Below are positions 45,800 to 56,900 of a stretch of 64,000 bases of DNA, one piece after another (position 1 is the first letter of the stretch; every line of letters begins with the position of its first letter). This stretch comes from Erythroxylum novogranatense (taxonomy: Eukaryota > Streptophyta > Magnoliopsida > Malpighiales > Erythroxylaceae). The DNA lies in NCBI GenBank assembly GCA_029891385.1, contig CM057224.1, positions 40,057,005-40,121,004 of the forward strand. The letters run 5' to 3'. The notes below the pieces were generated by a model that had not been told where the DNA came from, made no database searches, and saw nothing but the letters and a program-made list of their open reading frames with translations. Position numbers and translations under genes: made by a program.

Positions 45800-46207
45800 T
45801 GTCGTGATGTGTAGCTTGGAGAATTTCCTTTTATGCCTTTAATGACAAGGTTATTTTAGTAATAACATGTTGAGATATATATATATTGGAATTGAGGGCA
45901 GTTGGCTGGTGTTCAACACCATAAATAAAAGAAAAAGAGAGTTTAGCTTTTTAAAGCTTTTTGGTTAGTTTACTGGGTTAGACAAATTGCTAAGCTTTGT
46001 GATTAAGCTAGGACTCTTCATCTTCTTGATTATAGTCGAATTTTCTCGTTGCCTCTACCCATGGAAGTAGGTTTTAAGTTGAACCATGCAAATCATGTGT
46101 TCCTTGTTGATTTATTTTCACATTATTTACTTGTGAGTGTCTTATATATTTTCTTGTGAGTTTATTTTTCTGTATATTAGCTACTTTGGCTTGATCTACT
46201 TCAAACA
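45800..46207 (+). repeat. 3' LTR of Copia-C
   Basis: About 408 bp. It starts TGTCGTGATG after a purine-rich CCAAGATGGAGATT (45786-45799, likely polypurine tract) and ends TTCAAACA. It aligns with the incomplete 5' LTR. I could not find a matching target duplication because the left end of the 5' LTR is lost. Confidence 0.8.
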
Positions 46208-47785
46208 AAACATGATTTCATACATGAGTGGATAGTAATCCATATCCTTTACATTATTTTTCAAAAAAAATTTATAAAAATATTGTTGACCACATCATAG
46301 TGTACTTAACCTTCTTCAATACAACCTTAAATAGTGCACAAGCATATAGCAATCAGTGTTTTTTTACATTAATGTTTAGTATTATTTGTGCTCTCTCCTT
46401 GAATTTCTAATTTTTGTTGTTACTTGGTTTTAATACGTTGGAATAATTTTTGTACATACAGGTAGTATACAATTTATAAAGGCATCGATGTCTTTAATTC
46501 TAGTAAAATTTCAAATGTAACATAAAATTCTTTGTACTCATTCATTTTGACATGTAGAATTATTGTGATTTGCTAATTTCCAATTACTTCCATATGATTT
46601 AGTTGTTCACGTGTCCTAAAATGAAAATTCAACAAAAGTTAATAATAAAATTTAATGAAAGAAATAATTTTGAATTTTTAACAAAAAGATGAAGATTTTA
46701 TAACATTTTAAAAATAAAATTTAATAAAAGTAATAAAACTACATAAAAATTTGGTGCACTTGATTTATTTTTCAAACAAAAGAAATTTGCCTTTTTTAGG
46801 CACTTAAGCATATGGGATGTGACAATTTGGCGTTAATGTTATAGTTTATGAGATACTGGAGGTAGTTGTTTCTCCGAAGTTGCATATATTAGGAAATTCA
46901 GGTTTTCAATTGACAATGGATGCACCAATATTGGAGGTTTAGAATTTATATGATAAGTTCAGGTCTTTTTTTTTGGTAGCAATTTATATTAAAAAATAGT
47001 TAGTGAATTTATGAATTTTACATGTATAATATAGAATATAATAACAAAACTTGTACTCTTATTTTCTTAGTTATTTTCAAATAACTATAATTTTTAAAAT
47101 CCTTTACAATTAACTTTTCTTTACAATTACTCGTATCTTATTAATATTTTAAATAAAATAAAATATCTCCTTCTTTTTTAGTTTTATATAAATTATTGTG
47201 TGGAGAGTAATCTAGGAATTTATATTTATTTGACAAAGTTTTTCTGCTAACTTATATTTTTAAAAGTAATGAATTTATGAATATTTTAGATTCAAAATAT
47301 AAACATGATAATCATATCCACACTTTGAAATTTTTTGTTATTTTGGATAATTATAAAATAAATTTGAAAAATCCCTTCACAATTAGAATTTTTTACATTT
47401 ACTCATAATTTATGTTTTAACCAAAATAATTTTTTCTCTCTTTTTTTGTGTTGTTTAGTCACCTAAGAAATTATAAGAGGTTGGGCGCCAAAAAATCCGA
47501 AGACGAACTGACGGCTACTTTAGAAACGAACTTTTAAAACATTCAAGTTCATATACTCTCCCTCCACTTTACTCCGAATTCCGAAATCAATAAGGAAATC
47601 TCCAAACCTGATTTTACCTATTCCTATTAGGAAAAGGACACCATGTAGTGAAATTCATGTATACATTACATTACTGTACTTTCTGAAGATCAGAGAATAA
47701 TACAGTATTGCTCTGTCTGTATCTGAAATCCTACCTCGCACCTGCGGCTCTTTTTTTTGCTGTTCTTGTTCGCTGGTCCTGTTTG
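46208..47785. other. AT-rich intergenic DNA upstream of the B3 gene
   Basis: I see no gene here. Two adjacent ~230-bp stretches (46970-47190 and 47215-47470) are diverged copies of each other, and both resemble 28520-28850. The last 300 bp before 47786 are less AT-rich and probably hold the promoter and 5' leader of the B3 gene. No TATA box is convincing. Confidence 0.5.
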
Positions 47786-48757
47786 ATGGTGACTCTCAAA
47801 GACTTGGAGCATTTGGGAGATGGATCTTTTGAGAGAATGGTTGACGAAGTATGTCAACTTGCAGAAAAGCGCTCAGAGTTGTAGTTTCAATTGTTAACTC
47901 AAAAAGTAGTTGCTGACATGATGCAAAACAAAAAGAAAAACAAAGTCAAACAACAACATCAACAACTGTCTTCTGTTGTTGATTTGGCTTCGTTTTTCTC
48001 ACTTCCACCATCGTGCAAGAAGAAGAGGGGCAGCAATGGAGTTCCTAAACCTGAGGATAAACCTCAAAGTTTGGAATATGAAGATCTTGCGTCTAAGGAT
48101 GGAAACTTTGAAGATGCTGCCAGACAAGAACTGAAAGATCCTGTTTTTACAACAAAGGAGTTAAGCCTGAGCTGCGAAGACCAACACTTGGAGAGTTTGA
48201 TGATGAAGGTCAAGAACGTTAAAAGAAGGTGTTATAAAAGTGACGGCAAAGTGAAAGAAGTCGGTCAAGTGAAGAAGAGAAAGGTGATGAAATTTGGAAG
48301 CTTTGAGCAACTGGGTGTTTCAGCATCTGAGATGCCAGCTGATATGAAGGACTATATCGAAAACTTCGGAGGAACAAATCCTGTAATAGTGATCGTGAAA
48401 CCACTCTATAGGACTGACCTGAGTAGGCATCATGGCCGTTTCACCTTTCCCTTGAACCAAATCAAGAACGAATTTCTTACACTGGAGGAGAAGGCAGAAC
48501 TAGATAACAAAAGGCCTTTAAACGTTGGATTTATAGAGCCAAGCTTTGATATCAACTCTTCCATGCGCTTGACCAAACGGACGATGAAAAATACAAGTTG
48601 CTACACGTTGACAAGTGGGTGGAATTCAGTTTTGGACAAGGAAAAGAACGACATGGAAGAAGGTGACTGGGCCCAACTATGGAGTTTTAGGTGGAGCGGA
48701 AATCTCCACTTCTCACTAACACTGCTTAGAGCTACAAGTAGAGGATATGGAAGCTGA
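47786..48757 (+). pseudogene. B3 DNA-binding-domain gene with one in-frame stop
   Basis: This is the only host-type gene seen. The C-terminal part (about 48330-48740) is a plant B3 domain of the DUF313 type. It has NFGGTNPVIVIVKPLYRTDL, HHGRFTFPLNQI, EFLTLEEKAEL, SGWNSVL, GDWAQLWSFRWSGNLHFSL. B3 proteins bind DNA in the nucleus. The N-terminal part is Lys/Glu-rich with basic clusters (KKNKVK, KKKR, KKRK) that could be nuclear signals. One frame runs from ATG 47786 to TGA 48755-48757 (324 codons), with a single TAG at 47882-47884 (codon 33). It is either a pseudogene, a one-base error, or a shorter protein starting at ATG 47921. There are no introns, as is common in this family. A likely poly(A) region with AATAATAATAATAAT is near 48890. 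Confidence 0.85.
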
Positions 48758-49113
48758 TCCTTTAGATTAGACTGCAACTTTTCTAATTTGATGTCTCTGA
48801 TTTAAGAACTTAATTCAGCTTTGACGTACCACATTACTGATACTTCACTTGTGTCAGACATCTTCCAGCCTTAATCTTGGGCTTATATGAAATAATAATA
48901 ATAATTATTAGTATTACTTGCTAAATACAATTACTTGTTTTTTATTGGGTCATAAAACAGTCGTTAAATAGTGTTTTACTTTAAAATTTATCAAATTGCT
49001 TGGAGAATGAACCATGCAATGATTTAATTAAATGATGGTTTATATCAAATTCTTTAAGCTTTACAAAAATATTTGAACCAAGTGATACTTCGTATTGGGA
49101 CTTGCCTATGTTT
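48758..49113. other. 3' flank of the B3 gene
   Basis: AT-rich. It contains the probable polyadenylation region of the B3 gene near 48890. No other feature is seen before the CACTA terminus. Confidence 0.5.
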
Positions 49114-49174
49114 CACTGCAAGAAAAGCGTTATTTCGCGATAGAAATTACCAACATAATATATTTCGATTCCGT

Positions 49175-49375
49175 TGGTAATATTAATTAGTGACGGAAAC
49201 AACCGACAGACAAAGACGTTATTAAAACGGCCGAAGGTAAATTTACCGACGTATTTATTATGTGTCCATTGGTAAATATACCGACGGTTGCCTGAATACT
49301 TACGTCGGTAGCTAATTTTACCATTGGTTTACTGTAAATATGTCGGTAAATTTACCAACGGTTGTTCATCAATGT
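49175..49375. repeat. CACTA subterminal repeats (TACCGACGG type)
   Basis: Repeated units such as TTACCGACG, TACCGACGG, CGTCGGTA and CCGTTGGTAA occur in both orientations over 200 bp. In CACTA elements these are the binding sites of the TNPA-like protein (family knowledge). Confidence 0.8.
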
Positions 49376-50035
49376 GTCCACTATGGTCTGAAGCTGATTG
49401 ACTTGATGGGTTTGTGACCGTCTACTAAATGCTATTGCACTGGATGTAGAGGATTGCGAATAACATGTGTTCGCAAATGAACCTAACCCGAAAATCCTTC
49501 CACAACAATCCTTACCACCCACTGTATAAGATAAGTTTGACTCTCATCCACAGCTTATTCGTGTTGAAATTGTTGCTGAATGCTTTCTTGTATTTGGTCT
49601 TATTAGGAAGTAATGTTTATATTATTAAGTGATAATTATTAAGAAATAATATTAAAACATTAATTTCAAATATATTCAGTTCTCTACATCGACTGTTGGT
49701 GAATGTCACACCGTCATGTTTCTTAGTGTAAGTTTGCAAAAACAGCTGACGAGGTATAGGCCTCATGCCCATAGACCTTTTCTACATAAGAATAAAATGT
49801 TATATGTGAACTAGAATTTATAAAAATTTCGGTAGAATTTTCTCTATTTTTACGATATTTACCCCATGTTGAACAAATAAAATAACTCAACATAAGCATA
49901 TATAGCACCAAACATTTATACCATTATCATTATCTATAATACACATATTTTTATTTCAACATTTACTAATCAATTTAAATTGAAATATAACAAAGTAAAA
50001 TAATTACAATATAAGTGTCAAGTTTAGATACTTAC

Positions 50036-50931
50036 AAGTCTCTCTGCATGCTCGTGGTGGGTAATTGATCATCTCGTATGTACGGGAAGACTCTTCCTCC
50101 AAACCTCCATGTCTGTTAGTGGAGTTACGCCCTGAGATGGACATTGCCTCAAGTGATGTCCAATACTCCTGCTAATGACTCCATATTTGCTCAGAAATAT
50201 AAGGTGGTAGTACGCCAGCCTTATGTATAGCACTAATAAAGTCATGATAACGTGTACGAGCTCGCCTCTCCCATACTATAGGTATGATTGCGTTGAAATC
50301 AGAATCTTAGAAAAATTCTTTCTGAAATAAAAAAGAAAAAATTTGATAACTTATAATGTAATAATATTTATCTAATTAATGTATACAAATCAATTAAAAA
50401 GGAAAAGAAATTTTTTATTGTACCTCAAACTCTTTAAAGTAAAATGCCTTTGTGACCTGAGAGATATTCTTCCATACATAACCCTCAGGATCAATCATCT
50501 CCTTAAATTTAGATGTCATATTTCTAGAACACGATCCAGACAGAATCAACCTAATATAAGAACAAGCAATTTTATACCATTTGCAAAATAAAAAAAGAAA
50601 CTATAACGTAATTAAAAACATATAGTGTTTAATGCGATCTCACTTACAGATTATTGGCAATTGTTATGTACTTTTTTCTAATAGGTCCCTCGGCTCCAGG
50701 TTGGTATTCATCTCCTTCGTCCAATAAAAGGGTAGTGGATGATGTGTGAGTTGGGGATGGCGTGGCATGACAAGCAATAGGTGATGCCTCATATGCAATT
50801 GTAGGCCCTAGAGGGGGAGGAGGTGATTAAGTTGCAATTGCAAACTGTGACGGTCCACCTTCACAATAAGTACCTCCGAACATGAGTGTGAACCTAAGCT
50901 GCGTTACATCACATTGTCTCTTTGATGCCAT
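50036..50931 (-). pseudogene. CACTA TNPA-like transposase gene, three exons, decayed
   Basis: The minus-strand exons are 50931-50648 (start MASKRQCDVTQLRFTLMFGG), 50550-50424 (DPEGYVWKNISQVTKAFYFK) and 50321-50036 (IVWERRARTRYHDFISAIHK, GVLPPYISEQIWSH, NRHGGLEEESSRTY). Splice sites are GTAAGT/AG and GTACAA/AG, and exons 1 and 2 join in frame. The wording fits the plant Ptta/En/Spm transposase domain. Stops lie within exons 1 and 3. A further fragment (RPIPRQLFLQTYTKKHDGV) at about 49690-49765 continues the gene in a shifted frame. In intact elements this protein binds the subterminal repeats. Confidence 0.72.
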
Positions 50932-51241
50932 ATTTCTACCTGAAATTCATTGTTTATTGAATTTTATAGAAATATAAGAATTTGAATTCAATATTTTACA
51001 CAATATATGGAAAAGGAAATAAGACAATTTGTTTAATATCATATTCAAGTACAAACTTGGAAATAAAAGGTTAACAATTGTTAAAGTCATAGAACAAGAA
51101 CAATAACAACCCACACTCAATAGGACGTAGGTTGAGCCCTAACTAGTAGGGAGATTGCTTCACAAATTCTTACAGATACAACAATAAATCAACTTTAAAG
51201 CTAAGCCAAGTGTATTGCATCAATAAATCACAATGATATAA

Positions 51242-51541
51242 TTATTTTCTTGGATTCCATGTGACATGAGAGCCAGTAAAGGTAAATGAGTCCCCGATGT
51301 CTGGATTCTCGAGAAGGATTCTGGCATGTTCAAACATACCAATTGAAACAATGATACTTCTTTCCTCAAATGTAGGGTTTCTAACACCTTCTTGCAACAA
51401 CGTTTCTACTATAGGTAAACTTGTAGAGGATACAGTGAATGAGTCACCAGATTTAGTATCAAAGACTAACTTTCTAGATGAACTACTAGTATGAAGGGGT
51501 TTACCTAAAACACAATCAATATAGAACTTAGATAATGTCAT
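51242..51541 (-). CDS. Unrecognised 99-codon frame inside CACTA remnant
   Basis: An open frame of 99 codons with start ATG and stop TAA. It contains SFTVSSTSLPIVETLLQEGV, EERSIIVSIGMFEHARILL and ENPDIGDSFTFTGSHVTWNP. I do not recognise a family. It lies upstream of and on the same strand as the TNPA-like exons and could be an exon of the same transposon or of a captured gene. There is no clear signal peptide or membrane segment. Confidence 0.35.
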   Translation of the reverse strand: MTLSKFYIDCVLGKPLHTSSSSRKLVFDTKSGDSFTVSSTSLPIVETLLQEGVRNPTFEERSIIVSIGMFEHARILLENPDIGDSFTFTGSHVTWNPRK

Positions 51542-51889
51542 ATTAGAAAACTATTAAACGAACTAAAATTGGATATTAATGCATACTTGAATGTCCATAC
51601 GAGGTTTATGGAATGGACAAATTTTCCAAAAGAACTGATCTCCCTAATCCTTTATAGACCGTTATAACATCGCTCTTGCCTTTATTAGCATAAATGTCAT
51701 CTTCAAGATTCAAGGAAGCTTAAAACAACATGTAGTATAGATCATTAAATGTGAATATATATAATAGCTTCATAAAAGGAAATGAGATGTACATAATAAG
51801 GAAAATGACGTTATCCAGATATTCGTTTCTAAGTTATAATTATATCAATAAACTCTATATTATTTATTGTGCATTGTATTTCTTTCTCA

Positions 51890-52410
51890 TAAAATAGAGT
51901 GAGAAGGAACTACACGGAGAAGAGTTTGATAGGATCATACTCTACAAACTCATTCACTATAAGAAAGGTCAAGGGTGGATGTTTGAAGAAGTGCACAATA
52001 ACTATATAATATAAAATTTTATTTAAATTTTAAGTTTACTTATTTATGTAGTACTAATTAATAATATTAGCATTGAATATTGATTTTATTTTTTAATTTT
52101 AGAATAAGATATAAGAGTTATTGCAAATATCAATGTTTGACGGAAATGATCCAAATGTAGAAAACATTTGCAAGAAGGTGTTTGGTATATGATTTGGCTA
52201 TATCAAAGCTCTTGAGTTTGGCCCTAAGCCAATTGTTTCATTGTCACCAAGACTAGCAAACTTTCAATGTCTTGAAGAGGAAAACAAATCGTTTAAAATA
52301 AAGTTGGTCAAGCATGAAAAGTACGTAAGAAAATTATTTGCCTAAATTATGAAAGCAGTGAAGATGAAAACGAGTTTGAGTTATTAAACTAATCTTTGTG
52401 TTTTTTATTT
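51890..52410 (+). pseudogene. Second CACTA TNPA-like gene, 3' exons
   Basis: On the plus strand, KELHGEEFDRIILYKLIHYK then GWMFEEVHN (51898-52010) are followed by an AT-rich intron-like stretch. A second block follows (about 52117-52400): NICKKVFGI, GYIKALEFGPKP. These are the C-terminal phrases of plant CACTA TNPA-like proteins. The strand is opposite to the gene at 50036-50931, so this belongs to a different element. One TGA and an uncertain splice site show decay. Confidence 0.7.
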
Positions 52411-52559
52411 TATATATAAATATTTTGAAGTTGTAATTAAAATCTTGTACACGATCAAATTTAATGATATTTTATTTTATATACAATGCTTCAAATTTTC
52501 AATTATGTTTGTATTATATTTTGCATAATAAATTAACAATAAAAGATCTAAATTAACAT

Positions 52560-52791
52560 GGTATAACATTTAGTTAAAACGTATATTGAAAATTTATCTA
52601 AATTTTACAAAACGTAGTTAAAAATATTTCGAAAACGTAACTAAAAACTTTTAGATACGTTTATAGAAACAAAGCTAAAAATCTTAATTTGGTTATGTTT
52701 CTGAAAACGTAGCTAAAAGTAAGTAGCTACATTTTTTGAAATTTAGCTTAAAACTCTTAGCTACGTTTCTGAAAGCATAGCTAATAATCTT
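52560..52791 (+). repeat. Subterminal repeats (ACGTAGCTAAAA type) of second CACTA
   Basis: About eight copies of a unit near ACGTAGCTAAAA or its reverse (TTAGCTACGTTT) lie in 230 bp after the TNPA-like exons. The array stops at 52791, exactly where the SIRE-2 LTR begins. The missing terminus may therefore lie beyond the right end of SIRE-2, outside the window. Confidence 0.75.
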
Positions 52792-53854
52792 TGTTGGACC
52801 AATGGTGGTTGACAAATAAAATACCTTTATGTTTTGATAATAATAAAATGTATAGAATTGGTTAAGAAATTATTTTAGGTATTTTGGATTAATGCAAATC
52901 AAGTTTATAATAATCTCCAATGTTTAAGAGATAGATAATGACATTGTTCAAACGTGCAAAAGATGATTATTGTGAAGATTGTGGATTGTGATTTCAAAGA
53001 TTGAAGTATATCTGGAATATACACAAGTCGACTTACACTACACAAGTCGACTTACATTTTCAGACTTGTCAGCCTAATAACCACACAAGTTGACTTACAC
53101 TGCACAAGTCGACTTATTGAAGAGCGGAGTTGAAGTTTTTATGAAAAATGTTCTTGCAAGTTGACTTACACACCACGACAAGTCGACTTACACATACAGC
53201 TGAACAAGTTATGACGAAGTCAAGTGATTTCCAACGGATGAAAAATAATTCTACAACGTCTCTGAGTATCATCAACGGGAAGATAGAGATTTACAACGTC
53301 TCTGAGTATTAACAACGGGAAGATGGAGATCCACAACGTCTATAATCATCTAGACCATGCTTATAAAAGTAATAACATCAAGAGATCAAATGGAGATATA
53401 TACATTGAAAAACACTTTGATCATTATTCATAGATTATTGCTCTCAATTGCTCTTAGTTCATTCAAGTTTATTCATTTATACTGAGCATCTTATTTTCAC
53501 TTTACTATTACTATGTGTTGAGTGATTAGTGGAAAATTACTGTGAGGTAGGATTTATGCCGGAAGTCAAATCGGATTGTGAGGTATAGCTTGATCCGGAA
53601 ATCAAGTGGGTTGTAATAAGTTCACACTGAACTAAAAAGTGTACAGTAAAGTGGTTTGCCAAATCCTAAGTGGAAGCTTAGGTAGAGGACGTAGGTCTTA
53701 GCACCGAACCTCTATAAAAATAGTGTTTGATCTTCTTCCTTACTTTCTTTATTTAAATTATTCGATTGTTCGTGTATATTAATTTATCATTTTTTGTAGA
53801 ACTTTACAAAAATTTTTCATCGATCTATTCAACCCCCTTTCTAGATCGCTTTCA
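52792..53854 (+). repeat. 5' LTR of SIRE-2
   Basis: TGTTGG...TTTCA, 1063 bp. It carries six copies of the palindrome AAGTCGACTT or AAGTTGACTT (53025-53189). It also has a ~40-bp direct duplication with ACAACGTCTCTGAGTAT and AACGGGAAGAT (about 53250-53335). The right border is fixed by the primer site. The left border is set by the TG start and the end of the CACTA repeats. Confidence 0.85.
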
Positions 53855-53855
53855 A

Positions 53856-53868
53856 TTGGTATCAGAGC
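53856..53868 (+). promoter_or_regulatory. Primer-binding site of SIRE-2, initiator tRNA-Met
   Basis: TTGGTATCAGAGC directly follows the LTR end and exactly matches the usual copia primer site. Confidence 0.95.
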
Positions 53869-53882
53869 AACTTAATCCAGGG

Positions 53883-53985
53883 ATGGCGCTTAGTATGACA
53901 CACAACAATCTGGCGGAAGAAGACAACACTAACAATCGTCCTCCTTTGTTTAATGGTTCTAACTACTCTTCTTGGAAAAATCCTA
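53883..53985 (+). pseudogene. SIRE-2 gag, first 34 codons
   Basis: The gag start ATG (53883) lies 15 bp after the primer site: MALSMTHNNLAEEDN, then PPLFNGSNYSSWKN. The sequence is cut by the LTR-like insertion at 53986. The reading frame is continuous with 57236 when the insertion and one copy of TCCTA are left out. Confidence 0.93.
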
Positions 53986-56900
53986 TGTTAGCCCCAAATT
54001 TTTTTTTTAAATTAAGCATGATTAGATTAATTGAGTAAGTTATGTTAGCATAAATTGAGTTGATATTAATTAATGTGTGATAGCATTAATGAGTTAGGTG
54101 GTGAATTAATGAAATTAAATGAGTTAGTTGGGCCTTAATGAGGTAGGAAAAGAAAGATAAGATGGGCTTGAGAGACAAGTGGGCCTTGAGAAGTTTAAAG
54201 AGGAAAATAAGGAGGATATGAGAAGGAAGGAAGAAGAAGTGAGTGGGCTTTAGACTTTTGGGCTTAAGTGAGTTAGTGAGAAGTATAAAAAGAGAAGGAA
54301 ATAAGTGAGTTAGAAGAAGAAAAGGAGGATTTTCGAAATTTTAGAGGGAGAAGAGGGAAGATGTCGTGGAAGGAGAAAGAAGAAGAAGAAAAGAGAAAAG
54401 CATGCCTAGGTCTTGACTTTCCAAGAGATTAAGCAAGAGTTTGAAGAAAGTTCAAGAAGGAAAAGTGTAGAGGAAGAGCTAAGCTACATTTTGAACCAAG
54501 AAACTCATGGGTTGAGTCAAGAACCAAGGTAAGTTATGTTTTCAAGTGTTGGTTTTTAGTTGGGTTTTGGTGTAGAAAGCTTAGAAAGGAAGTGGGTTTG
54601 GTGATTTTAAAGTTGATTTCATGAAAGGGGTTGTGTAGAATTTTAATTGAATTTATGTTGAAATGGGTTCTTGTTTCTCTTGAAGTAGAGTAAGAGAGAG
54701 GAGAAGAGCAAGGAGAAGAGCACTCCTAAGCATGGATTAAGCAAGTTATAAGGTGGGTTTCATTTTTATCTTTATGTTAGTAAGTTCTAAATACTATCTC
54801 AACTAAGGAAAATTAATGTTTTTCAATTACCTTGGGTTGAGCATTGATTGAGCTTTGGTTGTGTATTAATTGATTTATGATTGCCATTATGTGAGAGTTT
54901 GATTAGTATATGACATTGCTTGCTTTTGCTTGACAAGTTCATGAATTGAATGAGCATGAATATTAGTGAAATCATGAAAGGTGATTTAAGCATGAAATAC
55001 AATTTTCAAGAATCAGCTATTTGGATGCATGAAAAATCCAATTTCAGAAATCAGCTAGCGGACAAGAACAGTCCAGATTTTAATGCATGAATTTATGTTA
55101 TGTGGGTACTTAAGTCTACCCAGCAAAGTCACGTGCACGTTGACCAGTATAGACTTCGCCCGCCTGCCCGATTGTGGCATAGGATGTTCCTTTTTGGACT
55201 CCTCAACATACGACTACACTCGTGTAGTTAAATGGATTATTAATGGACTTATGAACCATCAGCTATGTGTCTATGTGTAGCATGTATGTGCCAGAATGAA
55301 AGATGCATGAATCATGAAAGTTATGCTTTTAGCTTGATGAAATTATGAGAATGCAAGTTGTATGAATGTTTGATGAGAAAATTGCTAACAGTATGAATAA
55401 TGAATAGATTCAGCTTATTTGCATAAATATAAACATGTTACCCACGAGCGAAAGCTCACCCCCTCCAATCCCGTCCCATCTCCAGGTGAGGAGCACGAGA
55501 TCGACCATCGAGCTTAAAGGCATTACTCCAGAAATGATGATTTTGTATTTTCAAGATAGCTTTTGTAAATCAATGCTTTAGATGCAATTTGGGCAAGTTT
55601 ACTTTTGCAAGTTGTATTTTGGATTTTGGATGCAAGTGGCTTAAAATGCCTCTAAAGCCTTGTAATAACTCATATTTTTCATATGAAAGCAAGAATGTTA
55701 AGTCCTAATGTATTTCGTGAAATCTATGTATGTTTTAAAACAATTGCATCATTGTATAGTTTGGATATGGTTAGAATGCTAAGAGTGTGGTTGTTGCCTT
55801 GAATTGCATTTGGAGATGCTTTTGGGGTTGAGTTATGTTATATGAGGTTGCATGTTGAGTTTTATGCAGGTGGAAGCATTAGGATTACAAATTGGTTAGT
55901 TGCATTTTCAAGGGAAGTGCTTTGACAGAACTTCGCTTCAGTTTTAGACCCTCTTAGGGCTTGATTTAGATCGGGAAGTCTTCGTGAAGATTTTAGTAGA
56001 AGTTCAGAAATTTCTAAGGGTGTATCATTTGTCTCATTTGGACTTAGGGTTAAAAAGTTATGAGGTGAAGAACACATTCAGTCACTGTTCATTTAGCTAT
56101 ATTACTGTTACATTGGTCTTTAATGAACAGTGTCCTTTGAGTGACTTTTTGCCTTGATTAATGATGGAATTAGCTTTTGCATCCTTCATGAGAGTTGTAG
56201 AGAATCTTGTTATCTTTCCATAGAGGTATAGTATGCACATGTTGGAGTTAGGATTAAGAAGTTATGAGTTTTGAAAGACGCTAGTGTCAAGTGGTTTGAA
56301 GTTGGATTGAAGAGGAGAGGGTTTGAAGTTTTGAAGAAAGGCGTGTCCGTTAAACGGACAGCCTCAAGTGCCAAAACACCCCTTACCCTGCCCATTTCCT
56401 TTAAACGGACTTGCATGTCTGTTTAACAGACATTTGCGAACCAATTGGTACACTTCCACCCGAACGTGTCCGTTAAACGGACATGTGTGTCCGTTTAACG
56501 GACAGCTACGGGAAAAAGTGCAAATTGGACAATGTTAGAGGCCGAATATCGTTTTGTGGTCTTCATAAGAGTTGTATATCTAGATGTTTAATTTCAAATG
56601 GTGAAAGAAAGAACATAATCCGACATCTACATAAAAGTTATGGCAATCGCGCCAAAAGAGTTTCAATTTGATTTTGGAAGTGAGCATGGTCTATTGTTTT
56701 GGGTATAAATCCCTCATCCGACCTCCAATTGAGGTGAGGCTTGAATCATTGGATTTATAAGACATATATATTTATTGCTACAAAAATTGGTATTATTTGG
56801 AGTTAAATGGATGAAGTTCACATTAAAGGAAGTGAGAGGCCAGTTAAGAGAGCATGTTTCAGGTGTGAACTCTTTTAGGTTTTTGGAGTGTATCTTGAGT

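Larger units (their letters stand above)
32190..46207 (+). mobile_element. Decayed TNT1/Tork-like copia (Copia-C), split by SIRE-1
   Basis: The element has LTR sequence at both ends (about 32190-32502, incomplete at its left side, and 45800-46207). A primer site for initiator tRNA-Met lies after the 5' LTR. Gag, protease, integrase, RT and RNase H are all on the plus strand. The sirevirus-like element at 35070-44454 is inserted in its reverse transcriptase. Frames contain many stops, so it is older than its insert. The integrase wording (KQGLLYGL..KLDFCEYYILGKQ) fits the TNT1/Tork group (inference). Confidence 0.85.
49114..51541 (-). mobile_element. CACTA (En/Spm) transposon remnant, one end present
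   Basis: The end CACTGCAAGAAAAGC at 49114 matches the CACTA-class terminal motif (CACTACAAGAAAA in many plants). It is followed by a subterminal array of TACCGACGG-type repeats (about 49180-49370). A decayed transposase-associated gene lies inside on the minus strand. I could not find a matching second terminus before 51541, so the far end is missing or unrecognisable. The right boundary is approximate. Confidence 0.75.

Noticed and set aside
53020..53190. CRISPR-like spaced palindromes
   Set aside because: Spacing is irregular, repeats are 10 bp and the context is a plant LTR. No CRISPR array is plausible here.
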